Notes under the pieces: generated by a model
What the model was told of the DNA's origin: nothing
Database searches by the model: none
Seen by the model: only the letters and a program-made list of their open reading frames with translations
Shown: positions 1-7,551 of the stretch, piece after piece
Layout: every line of letters starts with the position of its first letter
Numbering within the stretch: the first letter of the stretch is position 1
Position numbers and translations under genes: made by a program
NCBI GenBank assembly: GCA_937923325.1
Contig: CAKZUQ010000043.1
Coordinates: 1 to 19,031 of the forward strand
Direction: 5' to 3'
Source of the DNA: an uncultured Bacteriovoracaceae bacterium
Lineage (GTDB): Bacteria > Bdellovibrionota > Bacteriovoracia > Bacteriovoracales > Bacteriovoracaceae
DNA: 19,031 bases

Positions 1-282
1 GATATGGGCTTTAGACTTTGTGTTGCCGACCCTAATATTATACCAAATCAATCTAGAAAATGTGCTGATTATTTTTACTTAGCAAAACTCGAAACTCAAA
101 TACCTCCTGTTTACCCAGAAACAGAGCCTACGATTAAAGTTACTGAAGAAGTTTTTTATCATAAAAGTACAGAGAAGGTTGAGGATAGACACTTATTTAA
201 AGTTAGAATCTATTCAGAAGAAGATGAAAGGCTTGATATCTATAAAAAAGCCCGACTAGATTACTGTCAGGCTAATTTATAG
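1..282 (+). CDS. 3' end of a gene, possibly an FGE/SUMF1-like protein C-terminus
   Basis: The reading frame is open from the window edge and ends at a TAG (280-282), so this is the C-terminal part of a longer protein. An ATG at 4-6 has no upstream sequence to supply a ribosome site and is probably internal. The first visible residues read DMGFRLC, which resembles the 'D-x-GFR' segment near the end of formylglycine-generating-enzyme/sulfatase-modifying-factor domains. The roughly 85 residues after it are charged and match no family I know; they would be a C-terminal extension. The gene converges on the TIGR03545 gene with only 14 bases between the stop codons, and I see no clear terminator there. 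The family assignment rests on one short motif and is weak; that this is a real gene end is more secure. Confidence 0.5.
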   Translation, partial: DMGFRLCVADPNIIPNQSRKCADYFYLAKLETQIPPVYPETEPTIKVTEEVFYHKSTEKVEDRHLFKVRIYSEEDERLDIYKKARLDYCQANL

Positions 283-296
283 ATAGTTTTTTAAAC

Positions 297-2207
297 TCAA
301 AGCTTAAAACCTTTAAATAACTTTTTAGCTTCATTCTCTAAAGACTTTGTTGCTTTTTTCTTAGCAGAGTTTTCAGCGTTTTTCTTTTGTTTTTCAATAT
401 CAGATTTAACTTTATCAAATTGTTTTTTACCTTGGTCAAGCTGTTTTTGATATTTAGATTTAAATTCATTCAATTGAGCATCAACTTTTTTCTTTTGAGT
501 TCCAAGTTGTTTATCGATATCAGCTTGAATTTTTCTTTTAGCAGCATCAATTTTACCCTGAACTAATTTTTTAACAGAATCTTGTATTGCACGAGCTAGA
601 TTAGATTTTATATCCCACTTTAAATTTTTAATCTCACCAGTTGCCTTTGCTTTTAAAGAAATAGTTTTCGTATTCTTAGCAACACTTCCCAAGACTTCTT
701 TCATAGCATTTGACTTAGCATCCGTTTCATAATTAATTCGTCTATAGTAGTTATCAACTTTAAAAACTAAACCACCGTCTTTAAAATGAGCATTAAATAT
801 TGCATTACCATCAGCTTTTTTTATAACTAATTTTGCTGAATCAGATTTAGATAGTGCTTTATTCTCTACTGGGTACTTTCCAATATTTAAAAGCAATTTA
901 TCATCAGCCCCACTTCTATGATCAAAGACTCCAGTAGCACTCACTCCTGTAATTCCCTTCTCAAGTAAGTCTGCTTTTATTTTAAGAGTTGTAGGTTTAT
1001 TAATAATTCTTTGATTATTGGTAATGTCTTTAATTTCACCATCAATTATACCTTGTTTATTTTTAGAGTTAATTGCAACTTTCTTAATCCAAACAGGAGG
1101 GTATGATTTAGGAGTTCCAAACTGGTAATCACGTCCATTTCCTCTCGGGTGTTTAACAAAGTCAGGTTTTTTACTTTTGTCTTTTTTAGGCGGAAGATAG
1201 TCTTTAATTTTTACGTGATAGTCTTCACCTTTTTTAATATAGCCTAGGGCCTCATTTCCAAACAAAACTTTTGCTATAGATTTAGCATCCATTTTGGGAA
1301 TTTTCATACGTTTTTGGATACTCGCCATATCCTCTTTAACTAATCGCTTTATATCTTTCTGACTATTATTGATATACTTAACATTTTCGTTAACTATTTT
1401 ATTCGCTTCATCGTATTTCTTTTTTGTCTTATCCACATCTTTTTTAAGCTGATCAATTTCTTTTAAAACTTTTGGTGCTTTAGCAAGATGTCCTAAGTCA
1501 TTCCATTTAATTTTATTAAAGCGACTTTTAAGAACGTTTAATTCAGCAGTCTTTGGAAGGCTTTCAAAGGTTTTATCCATTTGAGTAGCACGAATATCAA
1601 TTTCTTTAGATATCTCTTCGTATTTTTGTTTACTCTTTAAACTTCCTTCTATATTTGATCCTCCAGCCTGTTCACCAGAAACAACACCTGCAATATCACC
1701 GAGAATATTACCTTCAAACTCTTTAGAAGCTTGAGCTAAAACTTTTTTCGCTTCTTTAGATTCATTAGAGATTGATTCTTCAGGTGGAACAATATGACCA
1801 GGAGCTGATCTCTTTGTATCGACAAGAATATCTTTTACTTCAACGATATCAATAACAAGTTTTGCTCGAAGTAAAGCATCCCATAAAGCTTTAAACTCCA
1901 TATGCCCAATTTCAAAAGTATTTAAGCTTGGTTCATTCTTGTTAGTAAACTCAACTTTCTTGATAATTGTTTGCAAATTTTTAAGATCAATTTGGACATC
2001 ACCAACATTAACTTCAGCACCATTTACTTTGGTCCCTAAAAACTCAATTGACTTTTTTACTGTAGTTTCTAAAAAGAAATAATTAAAAGTTGTAATAACA
2101 GCTGTGACAATAATAAAAGGAACTACAGCACCAGTTCTAATTGGTCCTTTTGGCTTGTCTTTTTTCTTTGTTTTTTTCTCAGTATTTTTTTTCGTATCTT
2201 CGCTCAT
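297..2207 (-). CDS. TIGR03545 family protein, AsmA-like envelope protein
   Basis: A 636-residue protein with a Lys-rich cytoplasmic start (residues 1-22), one membrane anchor (about 25-46) and a large remainder expected in the periplasm. Residues about 50-130 follow the style of AsmA/DUF748-type starts: a conserved 'GAEVNVGDVQIDLKNLQ' stretch, then alternating beta segments. A coiled coil lies near 240-290, a second beta-rich part near 370-540, and a long Lys/Gln/Asp coiled coil at 550-636. I recognise the protein as TIGR03545 because it sits directly after a TIGR03546 gene, the arrangement known for these families; neither has an established function. Only 5 bases separate it from that gene, so the two are probably cotranslated. 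A role in moving or organising envelope lipids is my inference from AsmA-like proteins in general. The C-terminal coiled coil is unusually rich in Lys. Confidence 0.75.
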   Translation of the reverse strand: MSEDTKKNTEKKTKKKDKPKGPIRTGAVVPFIIVTAVITTFNYFFLETTVKKSIEFLGTKVNGAEVNVGDVQIDLKNLQTIIKKVEFTNKNEPSLNTFEIGHMEFKALWDALLRAKLVIDIVEVKDILVDTKRSAPGHIVPPEESISNESKEAKKVLAQASKEFEGNILGDIAGVVSGEQAGGSNIEGSLKSKQKYEEISKEIDIRATQMDKTFESLPKTAELNVLKSRFNKIKWNDLGHLAKAPKVLKEIDQLKKDVDKTKKKYDEANKIVNENVKYINNSQKDIKRLVKEDMASIQKRMKIPKMDAKSIAKVLFGNEALGYIKKGEDYHVKIKDYLPPKKDKSKKPDFVKHPRGNGRDYQFGTPKSYPPVWIKKVAINSKNKQGIIDGEIKDITNNQRIINKPTTLKIKADLLEKGITGVSATGVFDHRSGADDKLLLNIGKYPVENKALSKSDSAKLVIKKADGNAIFNAHFKDGGLVFKVDNYYRRINYETDAKSNAMKEVLGSVAKNTKTISLKAKATGEIKNLKWDIKSNLARAIQDSVKKLVQGKIDAAKRKIQADIDKQLGTQKKKVDAQLNEFKSKYQKQLDQGKKQFDKVKSDIEKQKKNAENSAKKKATKSLENEAKKLFKGFKL

Positions 2208-2212
2208 ATCTA

Positions 2213-2737
2213 TTACCCGTATAACTCATCATATTTTGCATACCACTTATAAAAGCTAGTTGCTTTTAGTGCTTTAAAAAATTTTGTTTCTTGGAATTTT
2301 TTAACTACAGTATTTCTATATTTAACAATCATCGATTTTGAAATGAAGAAAATAATTGGAAAGGCAATTAAAGATATTATCAAAGCCCCCATAACAACTG
2401 AGTTATAGAATTTTGTAAACGGCACAATTGGTAAGTTATACATTGTAGTATAAAGACCCTTTAGTGACTCCATCTCTAAAGCCACTTGTCCAACAGAGTC
2501 AAAAACTGGATCTAAGACCCATGCAACTATTGAAAAGAAAAATGCACTTGATAATGCTGCACCAATCTGGATTCTTCCAAAGAATAGAATAATAACTACT
2601 AAGACTGTTTGAAGTGAAAAGCTAGGTGCAAAACCTAGAATCAACCCACATGCAACTCCAGCTGCAAGTTGGTTTTCACCCTTATCAGAGTTTAATAGCT
2701 TGAATAAATTGAATAACTGTTTTAACAGTATTGTCAT
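2213..2737 (-). CDS. TIGR03546 family membrane protein (DUF2062-like)
   Basis: A 174-residue integral membrane protein. The N-terminal 'LLKQLFNLFKLLNSDKGENQ' followed by 'AAGVACGLILGFAPSFSLQT' is the signature of TIGR03546, with the glycine/proline-rich membrane entry seen in DUF2062 proteins. Hydrophobic segments lie at about 25-52, 60-77 and 108-132. A polar section between them contains 'DPVFDSVG', and the tail (135-174) is basic. The start has a GAGGT ribosome site eight bases upstream. The gene lies 24 bases after the yhaM-like gene and 5 bases before TIGR03545, so the three form one transcription unit. Its function is unknown; the fixed pairing with an AsmA-like protein suggests the two act together in the inner membrane. 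Confidence 0.8.
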   Translation of the reverse strand: MTILLKQLFNLFKLLNSDKGENQLAAGVACGLILGFAPSFSLQTVLVVIILFFGRIQIGAALSSAFFFSIVAWVLDPVFDSVGQVALEMESLKGLYTTMYNLPIVPFTKFYNSVVMGALIISLIAFPIIFFISKSMIVKYRNTVVKKFQETKFFKALKATSFYKWYAKYDELYG

Positions 2738-2761
2738 TTTACTAACCTCTTAATTTATTGA

Positions 2762-3865
2762 TTAATCTTCATCTACTTTAAAGTCTTTAAGTAAATTGCC
2801 TAAATTATTTTTAATTTCTTTATTAACTTTTTTTTCTTTTTTCTCTGATTTTGGAGCATGGAATTTTTGATTTTTAGACTTTTGTTCCTCTCTAGAAACA
2901 TGCTCTGGATAAAAAGGCAACTCATCCTTGAATACAATTCGATCTAAATGCTTAACAAAGCCAGACCAATGACCAGAGTTATTATCTGTTCGCTTGATTG
3001 TTTCAAACGTATGCATTTTAGAATCCATCAAATCAATTAGATGAACAAGCATTGCTTCACTTGACTGAGGAATTTTTGGCGATCCATATGCATATTCCCC
3101 GTGATGAGAAAGCATAATATGCTTTAGATGAAGTTTTGTTTGGTATGGAAAGTCTTTCATTCGATATGAAAACCTATCAATAATTTCTAAACTCTTTACA
3201 AGATGCCCAACAAGTTTTCCTTCTTCTGTGTACTCAACATTGATACCATCTGATAATTCATATATCTTACAAAGATCGTGCAAAATCGTTCCTGCAACAA
3301 CATAGTTTTTATTCACACCATAATGAGGACTTAAGTCATCAGCTAACTTTGTACACGAAAGAACATGTTCAAGTAATCCTGATCTATAGGCATGATGTAT
3401 TGTTTTCCCTGCTTGCCAAACTTTTAGTCTTCTAGCAATTTCATCATCACCAAGGATTAATTGTAGAAGCTCTCGAATATATACATCAGTTAGATTATTA
3501 ACGATATCCATCAGCTGACTAAACATAACCTCAGGGTCAACTTCAGCTTTTAAAATGAAATCATCAAGATTAATGTTTTCCTGATCTATTTTTTCAAATT
3601 TTTGTAGAATAAACTGCTTTCGGCCTTGGAAGAGGTTTATCTTCCCTTCAACTAATAAAAAGTTTCCTTTATCAACTTGAGAGTAAATCTCTTCTGCTCT
3701 ACTCCAGCCTCTCGCTTCAAGGTCTCCAGTACCATCTGCAAATATTATATTTAGATATTTCTTACCATCTTTTGCTTCCATTAACGCGATGTGCTTTACT
3801 AAATATACTGAACGAACTACTTCTTTTGGCTTTAAGTCACTAATTTTGACTCTAGGACAATCCAT
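2762..3865 (-). CDS. YhaM-like 3'-5' exoribonuclease (OB fold + HD domain)
   Basis: A 367-residue protein with the YhaM architecture. An OB-fold nucleic-acid-binding domain covers residues 5-95 (beta-rich, 'FADGTGDLEARGW'). A metal-dependent HD hydrolase domain covers about 155-300. Metal ligands visible are His167 in 'GLLEH', His196-Asp197 in 'ILHDLCKIYEL', His254-His255 in 'LSHHGEYAYGSP' and Asp278 in 'HLIDLMDSKM'. Bacillus YhaM is a 3'-5' exonuclease on RNA and single-stranded DNA; the same activity is likely here. It is about 50 residues longer than that homologue because of a Lys/Glu-rich tail (about 323-367) that may bind RNA or partners. An AAGGAG site lies five bases before the ATG. 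It is the first gene of the minus operon and diverges from gap. Confidence 0.85.
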   Translation of the reverse strand: MDCPRVKISDLKPKEVVRSVYLVKHIALMEAKDGKKYLNIIFADGTGDLEARGWSRAEEIYSQVDKGNFLLVEGKINLFQGRKQFILQKFEKIDQENINLDDFILKAEVDPEVMFSQLMDIVNNLTDVYIRELLQLILGDDEIARRLKVWQAGKTIHHAYRSGLLEHVLSCTKLADDLSPHYGVNKNYVVAGTILHDLCKIYELSDGINVEYTEEGKLVGHLVKSLEIIDRFSYRMKDFPYQTKLHLKHIMLSHHGEYAYGSPKIPQSSEAMLVHLIDLMDSKMHTFETIKRTDNNSGHWSGFVKHLDRIVFKDELPFYPEHVSREEQKSKNQKFHAPKSEKKEKKVNKEIKNNLGNLLKDFKVDED

Positions 3866-3962
3866 TGCTTCTCCTTCGACTTCCCTATCGATATTTTATA
3901 GATTTGAATCAAAATTATGGCCTTTAATTTTCCATAAATCTAGTAGATTAATCTATTCAAAA

Positions 3963-3987
3963 AGCCTTAAATATGGCATAAAAGGCT
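3963..3987. repeat. Inverted repeat in the yhaM/gap divergent promoter region
   Basis: AGCCTT (3963-3968) and AAGGCT (3982-3987) are perfect inverted arms around 13 bases. They sit 19 bases upstream of the gap -10 hexamer, where the -35 region should be and where no good -35 is found. This could be an operator or activator site for the glycolytic operon. A six-base pair of arms in AT-rich DNA can arise by chance. Confidence 0.3.
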
Positions 3988-4005
3988 AAATTTTTATAAA
4001 TGTAA

Positions 4006-4011
4006 TATAAT
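4006..4011 (+). promoter_or_regulatory. Probable -10 element of the gap-pgk-tpiA-secG operon
   Basis: A perfect TATAAT lies 33 bases upstream of the gap ATG, which would give a leader of about 27 bases. No convincing -35 hexamer is present at 16-18 bases upstream, so the promoter may need an activator or an A/T-rich upstream contact. Confidence 0.45.
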
Positions 4012-4044
4012 CTATTAACATGCGAATAACGCAAGGTGGTATTA

Positions 4045-5067
4045 ATGAGCACAATTAGACTTGGAATTAATGGTTTTGGAAGAATTGGTAGAACAGTAGT
4101 TCGTGAATTCTATAAAAGAAAACAAGAAGGTATGTACAAGAACTTAGATATTGTTGCTATCAATAATCCTGGTAATGGAGAAAGCTTTACTCAACTTTTA
4201 AAACATGACTCACTACACGGAAGATTTCCTGGTGATGTTGAGTTTAAAGATGGTTATATGCATGCTGGTGAATTAAAAATGAAATTTTTCACTGAAAGAG
4301 ACCCAAAACAAATTGCTTGGGAAGACGAAAAAGTTGATATCGTAATTGATGGAACGGGAATCTTTAAAGATAAAGCAGGATTAGGACAGCATTTAGGTGG
4401 AACTGTTAAAAAAGTTATCATGTGTGCTCCAGGTAAAGATCTAGATGGAACTTTTGTTTTTGGAATTAACCATGAAGACTATGATGCTGCTAACCACAAT
4501 ATAGTTTCAAATGCATCATGTACGACAAACTGTTTAGCTCCTGTAGCTAAAGTTCTTAATGAAGTTTTTGGTATTGAAAATGGAATGATGACAACAATTC
4601 ACGCATATACTGGTGATCAAAACGTTCTTGATGGTTCTCACTCTGATCCAAGAAGAGCAAGAGCATGTGCTATGAGTATGATCCCTACTACAACAGGTGC
4701 TGCTAAAGCTGTTGGTTTAGTTCTTCCGGACTTAGCTGGTAAGCTAGATGGTTACGCTGTACGTGTTCCAACTCCAGATGTTTCAATGGTAGACTTAACA
4801 GTTAACTTAAAGAAAACAGCAACAAAAGAAGAAATCAATAATGCAATGAAGGAAGCTTCAGCTGGTCACTTAAATGGTGTACTAGGTTACGAAGAAGATC
4901 CACTAGTATCTATCGACTTCCTAGGAAACCCTCTTTCTTCAATTTTTGACCCAGCACTTACAAATGTAATTGGTAATCAAGTAAAGGTTGTAACTTGGTA
5001 TGATAATGAAGTTGGATTTTCAAACAGAGTAGTTGATTTAGCTAACCATATCGCTTCAAAATTATAA
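4045..5067 (+). CDS. gap: Glyceraldehyde-3-phosphate dehydrogenase
   Basis: A 340-residue phosphorylating GAPDH converting glyceraldehyde-3-phosphate, NAD(P)+ and phosphate to 1,3-bisphosphoglycerate. The Rossmann motif GINGFGRIGR is at residues 7-16. The catalytic Cys159 lies in 'SNASCTTNC', and His186 in 'TIHAYTGDQ'. The phosphate-binding stretch 'DPRRARACAMSMIPTTTGAA' and the C-terminal 'WYDNEVGFSNRV' are intact. I place the start at ATG 4045 rather than the in-frame GTG at 4036, because AAGGTGG at 4033-4039 is then well spaced and MSTIRLGINGFG is a normal GAPDH start. The residue that is Asp in NAD-specific enzymes (Asp32 in Bacillus numbering) is Asn41 here, in 'VAINNPG', so cofactor preference may differ. 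First gene of the glycolytic operon; pgk follows after 25 bases. Confidence 0.96.
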   Translation: MSTIRLGINGFGRIGRTVVREFYKRKQEGMYKNLDIVAINNPGNGESFTQLLKHDSLHGRFPGDVEFKDGYMHAGELKMKFFTERDPKQIAWEDEKVDIVIDGTGIFKDKAGLGQHLGGTVKKVIMCAPGKDLDGTFVFGINHEDYDAANHNIVSNASCTTNCLAPVAKVLNEVFGIENGMMTTIHAYTGDQNVLDGSHSDPRRARACAMSMIPTTTGAAKAVGLVLPDLAGKLDGYAVRVPTPDVSMVDLTVNLKKTATKEEINNAMKEASAGHLNGVLGYEEDPLVSIDFLGNPLSSIFDPALTNVIGNQVKVVTWYDNEVGFSNRVVDLANHIASKL

Positions 5068-5092
5068 TCATTTCAATAAACAGGAAATAAAC

Positions 5093-6283
5093 ATGGCCTT
5101 AAAATATATCGACCAAGCAGATTTAGATGGAAAAAAAGTTTTAGCTCGCTTTGACTTTAATGTTCCTCTAAATAAAGAAGACCCAAGTGTTATAACTGAT
5201 ACAAGTAGAATTGATCTAGCACTTCCAACTATCAAACTTATTCTTGAAGGTGGAGCTAAAAGATTAACTCTAATGAGTCATCTTGGAAGACCAAAAGGTA
5301 AAGTTGATCCTAACTTTAGTCTCGAGCCAGTAGCAATTTACTTAGCTGAGAAGCTTGGAGTAGAAGTAATCATGGCACAAAGCGCTGTTGACGCTGGAGT
5401 TAAAGACCTTCTAACTTTAAATACTACTCGAGTTGTTTTGCTTCAAAATCTTCGTTATCACTCAGAAGAAGAGAATGATGACGAAGAGTTTGCTGGAAAG
5501 CTAGCTCAGTATGGTGATGTGTACGTAAACGATGCTTTTGGAGCTGCTCATAGAAAGCACGCTTCAGTTCATGCGATCAATAAATACTTCACAGGTGGAA
5601 GAGCATTTGGCGGTCTTTTACTTAAAAAAGAAATCGCTGCCCTTGATACTGTTCTGAGTAAACCAACTAAGCCATTTGTTGCCGTTGTAGGTGGAGCAAA
5701 AGTAAGTGATAAGATTAAAACAATTGAAAAACTGATCGTATCTGTTGATAGTTTAATTATTGGTGGAGCTATGGCCTACCCATTCTTAAAAGCAAAAGGT
5801 CATGAAGTTGGAACATCACTTTGTTCTGAAGAAGATATTATATTGGCCCAAAGAATTTTAAAAGCAGATAAAGGTTTTAAAATCAAATTGCCTGCCGATC
5901 ATATCATTTCTAAAGAGTTTGGTGGAGACCCTGAAGCTTGTAATCAAAAAGATATTCCTGCAACTTGTATGGGATTAGATATCGGACCTTCAACAATTAA
6001 TCTTTATTCGGGAATTTTAAAAGAAGCGAAAACAATTCTTTGGAATGGTCCAATGGGGTTATTTGAAAACGCAAATTATGCCAAAGGTACTATGGCCATT
6101 GCACAAGCAATGTCTACTTCAGGTGCTTTTACTTTAGTTGGTGGTGGAGATTCAGTAAGTGCAGTCAATAAATCTGGTTTCGCAGATAAGTTCTCACATA
6201 TCTCAACTGGTGGTGGAGCTTCATTAGAATATATCGAAAAAGGTGAATTACCAGGTGTTAAAGCATTAAGGTTTGGACTTTAA
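5093..6283 (+). CDS. pgk: Phosphoglycerate kinase
   Basis: A 396-residue monomeric two-domain kinase, the usual bacterial length, transferring phosphate from 1,3-bisphosphoglycerate to ADP. Substrate-binding residues are visible: Asp21 and Asn23 in 'RFDFNVPL', Arg39, and His63-Arg66 in 'SHLGRPKG'. The C-terminal nucleotide domain shows 'VVGGAKVSDKI', 'LWNGPMGLFE' and the glycine-rich 'VGGGDSVSAV' and 'STGGGASLEY' loops. It starts at an ATG with an AGGAA site upstream and lies between gap and tpiA, consuming the product of GAPDH directly. I see no missing motif or truncation. Codon use and base composition match the flanking genes. Confidence 0.97.
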   Translation: MALKYIDQADLDGKKVLARFDFNVPLNKEDPSVITDTSRIDLALPTIKLILEGGAKRLTLMSHLGRPKGKVDPNFSLEPVAIYLAEKLGVEVIMAQSAVDAGVKDLLTLNTTRVVLLQNLRYHSEEENDDEEFAGKLAQYGDVYVNDAFGAAHRKHASVHAINKYFTGGRAFGGLLLKKEIAALDTVLSKPTKPFVAVVGGAKVSDKIKTIEKLIVSVDSLIIGGAMAYPFLKAKGHEVGTSLCSEEDIILAQRILKADKGFKIKLPADHIISKEFGGDPEACNQKDIPATCMGLDIGPSTINLYSGILKEAKTILWNGPMGLFENANYAKGTMAIAQAMSTSGAFTLVGGGDSVSAVNKSGFADKFSHISTGGGASLEYIEKGELPGVKALRFGL

Positions 6284-6296
6284 TTAGGAGTTAAAA

Positions 6297-7037
6297 ATGG
6301 CTAAAACATATATGATCGGAAACTGGAAAATGAATCAATCTCTTGAAGAGATCACAACATTTTTTACAGATTTAAAAGCGATGGAACTTAAAGAGGGAAA
6401 TTTTTGGATTGCTCCACAACTTATCCATGTAAACACAGCTTTAGGACTTACAGCAAATACACAATTTAAAATTGGAGCTCAAAATACTTCTAATCAAGAT
6501 AATGGTGCCTATACGGGTGAAACAAGTGCAAAAAGCTTAAAAGAGCTTGGAGCGCATTTTTCAATCCTTGGTCACTCCGAAAGAAGAGCTTATTACGCAG
6601 AATCAGACGAGTTGATAAATTCTAAAGTATCAAAGGTATTGGAAAATGGACTTGTTCCAGTACTTTGCATCGGAGAAACACTAGAGCAAAGAGAAGCTAA
6701 AAAAACTCTAGATATTGTACTTGGACAAGTTAAGGCCGGTCTAAAAGATATCAAGCTTACCAATGCTGATCAATTAATTGTTGCATATGAGCCAGTTTGG
6801 GCAATTGGAACTGGTAAAACAGCATCTCCTGAGCAAGCTGAACAGGTTCACGCAGCTATAAGAAATCTTCTAGAAGAGCTTTATGGTGAACTTGGAAAGG
6901 ATCTAAGTATTCTCTATGGTGGATCTGTAAAACCGGCCAATGTTAAAGAATTATTAGCGCAACCTAATATTAACGGTGGCCTTGTTGGTGGAGCCAGTAT
7001 TAAGGCCAATAGCTTCAGCGAATTATGTAAAGCATAG
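6297..7037 (+). CDS. tpiA: Triosephosphate isomerase
   Basis: A 246-residue TIM-barrel enzyme interconverting dihydroxyacetone phosphate and glyceraldehyde-3-phosphate. All catalytic residues are present: Asn9 and Lys11 in GNWKMN, His93 in 'ILGHSERR', and Glu165 in 'AYEPVWAIGTGKTA', which also forms loop 6. The phosphate-gripping 'YGGSVKP' and 'GGLVGGASI' loops are intact. The start has an AGGAG site six bases before the ATG and lies only 13 bases after the pgk stop, consistent with cotranscription. Together with gap and pgk it encodes three functionally adjacent steps of glycolysis/gluconeogenesis. After its stop, 92 bases with a hairpin separate it from secG. Confidence 0.97.
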   Translation: MAKTYMIGNWKMNQSLEEITTFFTDLKAMELKEGNFWIAPQLIHVNTALGLTANTQFKIGAQNTSNQDNGAYTGETSAKSLKELGAHFSILGHSERRAYYAESDELINSKVSKVLENGLVPVLCIGETLEQREAKKTLDIVLGQVKAGLKDIKLTNADQLIVAYEPVWAIGTGKTASPEQAEQVHAAIRNLLEELYGELGKDLSILYGGSVKPANVKELLAQPNINGGLVGGASIKANSFSELCKA

Positions 7038-7059
7038 TTAGCAGCGCATCAACAATAAG

Positions 7060-7093
7060 TTTTTTGCAATCAGACGTAAATTCTGATAAAAAA
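7060..7093 (+). repeat. Bulged hairpin between tpiA and secG
   Basis: Six T (7060-7065), a bulge GCA, then ATCAGA (7069-7074), a seven-base loop, TCTGAT (7082-7087) and six A (7088-7093) give 12 base pairs with one bulge. There is no run of U behind it, so it is not a standard terminator. It may be an mRNA processing or stabilising element that sets secG expression apart from the glycolytic genes. Confidence 0.4.
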
Positions 7094-7129
7094 GTTGCTA
7101 GTTAAAAATATAAAAAAAGGAAAAAATAT

Positions 7130-7498
7130 ATGTTAACAGGTTTAATCACACTTCACGTTGTTATTTGTATTCTATTAACAATCGTTGTTTTAGTTCAATT
7201 TGGTAAAGGTGCAGAAGCTGGAGCTATGATGGGTGGCGGAGGATCTTCTCAAGCCGTTTTTACTTCATCTTCAAAAGGTAACTTTTTTACAAAACTAACA
7301 ACATTCTTAGCAATCGCATTTATGGTTAACTCTGTTATCTTAACTGCAGCAACAACAAAACAATCTAAAGAATCAATCTTTGATGATGAAGCTCCAATTG
7401 CAGCTCCACTAAACAGTGATGCAAAAGCACCAATGGCCGCTCCAACTAAAGCAGCTCCTGCAAAGAAAGCTGATACTCCAGAGAAAAAAGAAAAATAA
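7130..7498 (+). CDS. secG: Preprotein translocase subunit SecG
   Basis: A 122-residue inner-membrane protein of the SecYEG translocon. Two transmembrane helices (about 5-24 and 54-74) flank the typical SecG loop 'QFGKGAEAGAMMGGGGSSQA', followed by 'VFTSSSKGNFFTKLT', which is diagnostic of the family. The C-terminal 45 residues are Ala/Pro/Lys-rich and low in complexity, as often seen in SecG. The ribosome site is an A-rich AAAGGAAAA before the ATG. secG downstream of tpiA is a common bacterial order, which supports the call. It is the last gene of the operon; a strong hairpin terminator begins 20 bases after its stop. Confidence 0.93.
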   Translation: MLTGLITLHVVICILLTIVVLVQFGKGAEAGAMMGGGGSSQAVFTSSSKGNFFTKLTTFLAIAFMVNSVILTAATTKQSKESIFDDEAPIAAPLNSDAKAPMAAPTKAAPAKKADTPEKKEK

Positions 7499-7518
7499 TA
7501 TAAATTTATTTTATATAT

Positions 7519-7551
7519 AAAAAGGGACTCTACTTTAGAGTCCTTTTTTTT
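7519..7551. terminator. Bidirectional intrinsic terminator, secG / dikinase operon
   Basis: The stem GGACTCTA (7525-7532), loop CTT, and TAGAGTCC (7536-7543) has eight perfect pairs. It extends through a G-U pair into A-U pairs, with eight T on the plus side and five A on the left. It terminates secG rightwards and can also stop the minus operon leftwards. The last codons and the TAG stop (7530-7532) of the minus-strand dikinase-like gene lie inside the stem-loop. Confidence 0.88.

Noticed and set aside
3789..3989. Short plus-strand frame over the yhaM start
   Set aside because: It overlaps the yhaM start and promoter region, has no family resemblance, and no ribosome site was seen.
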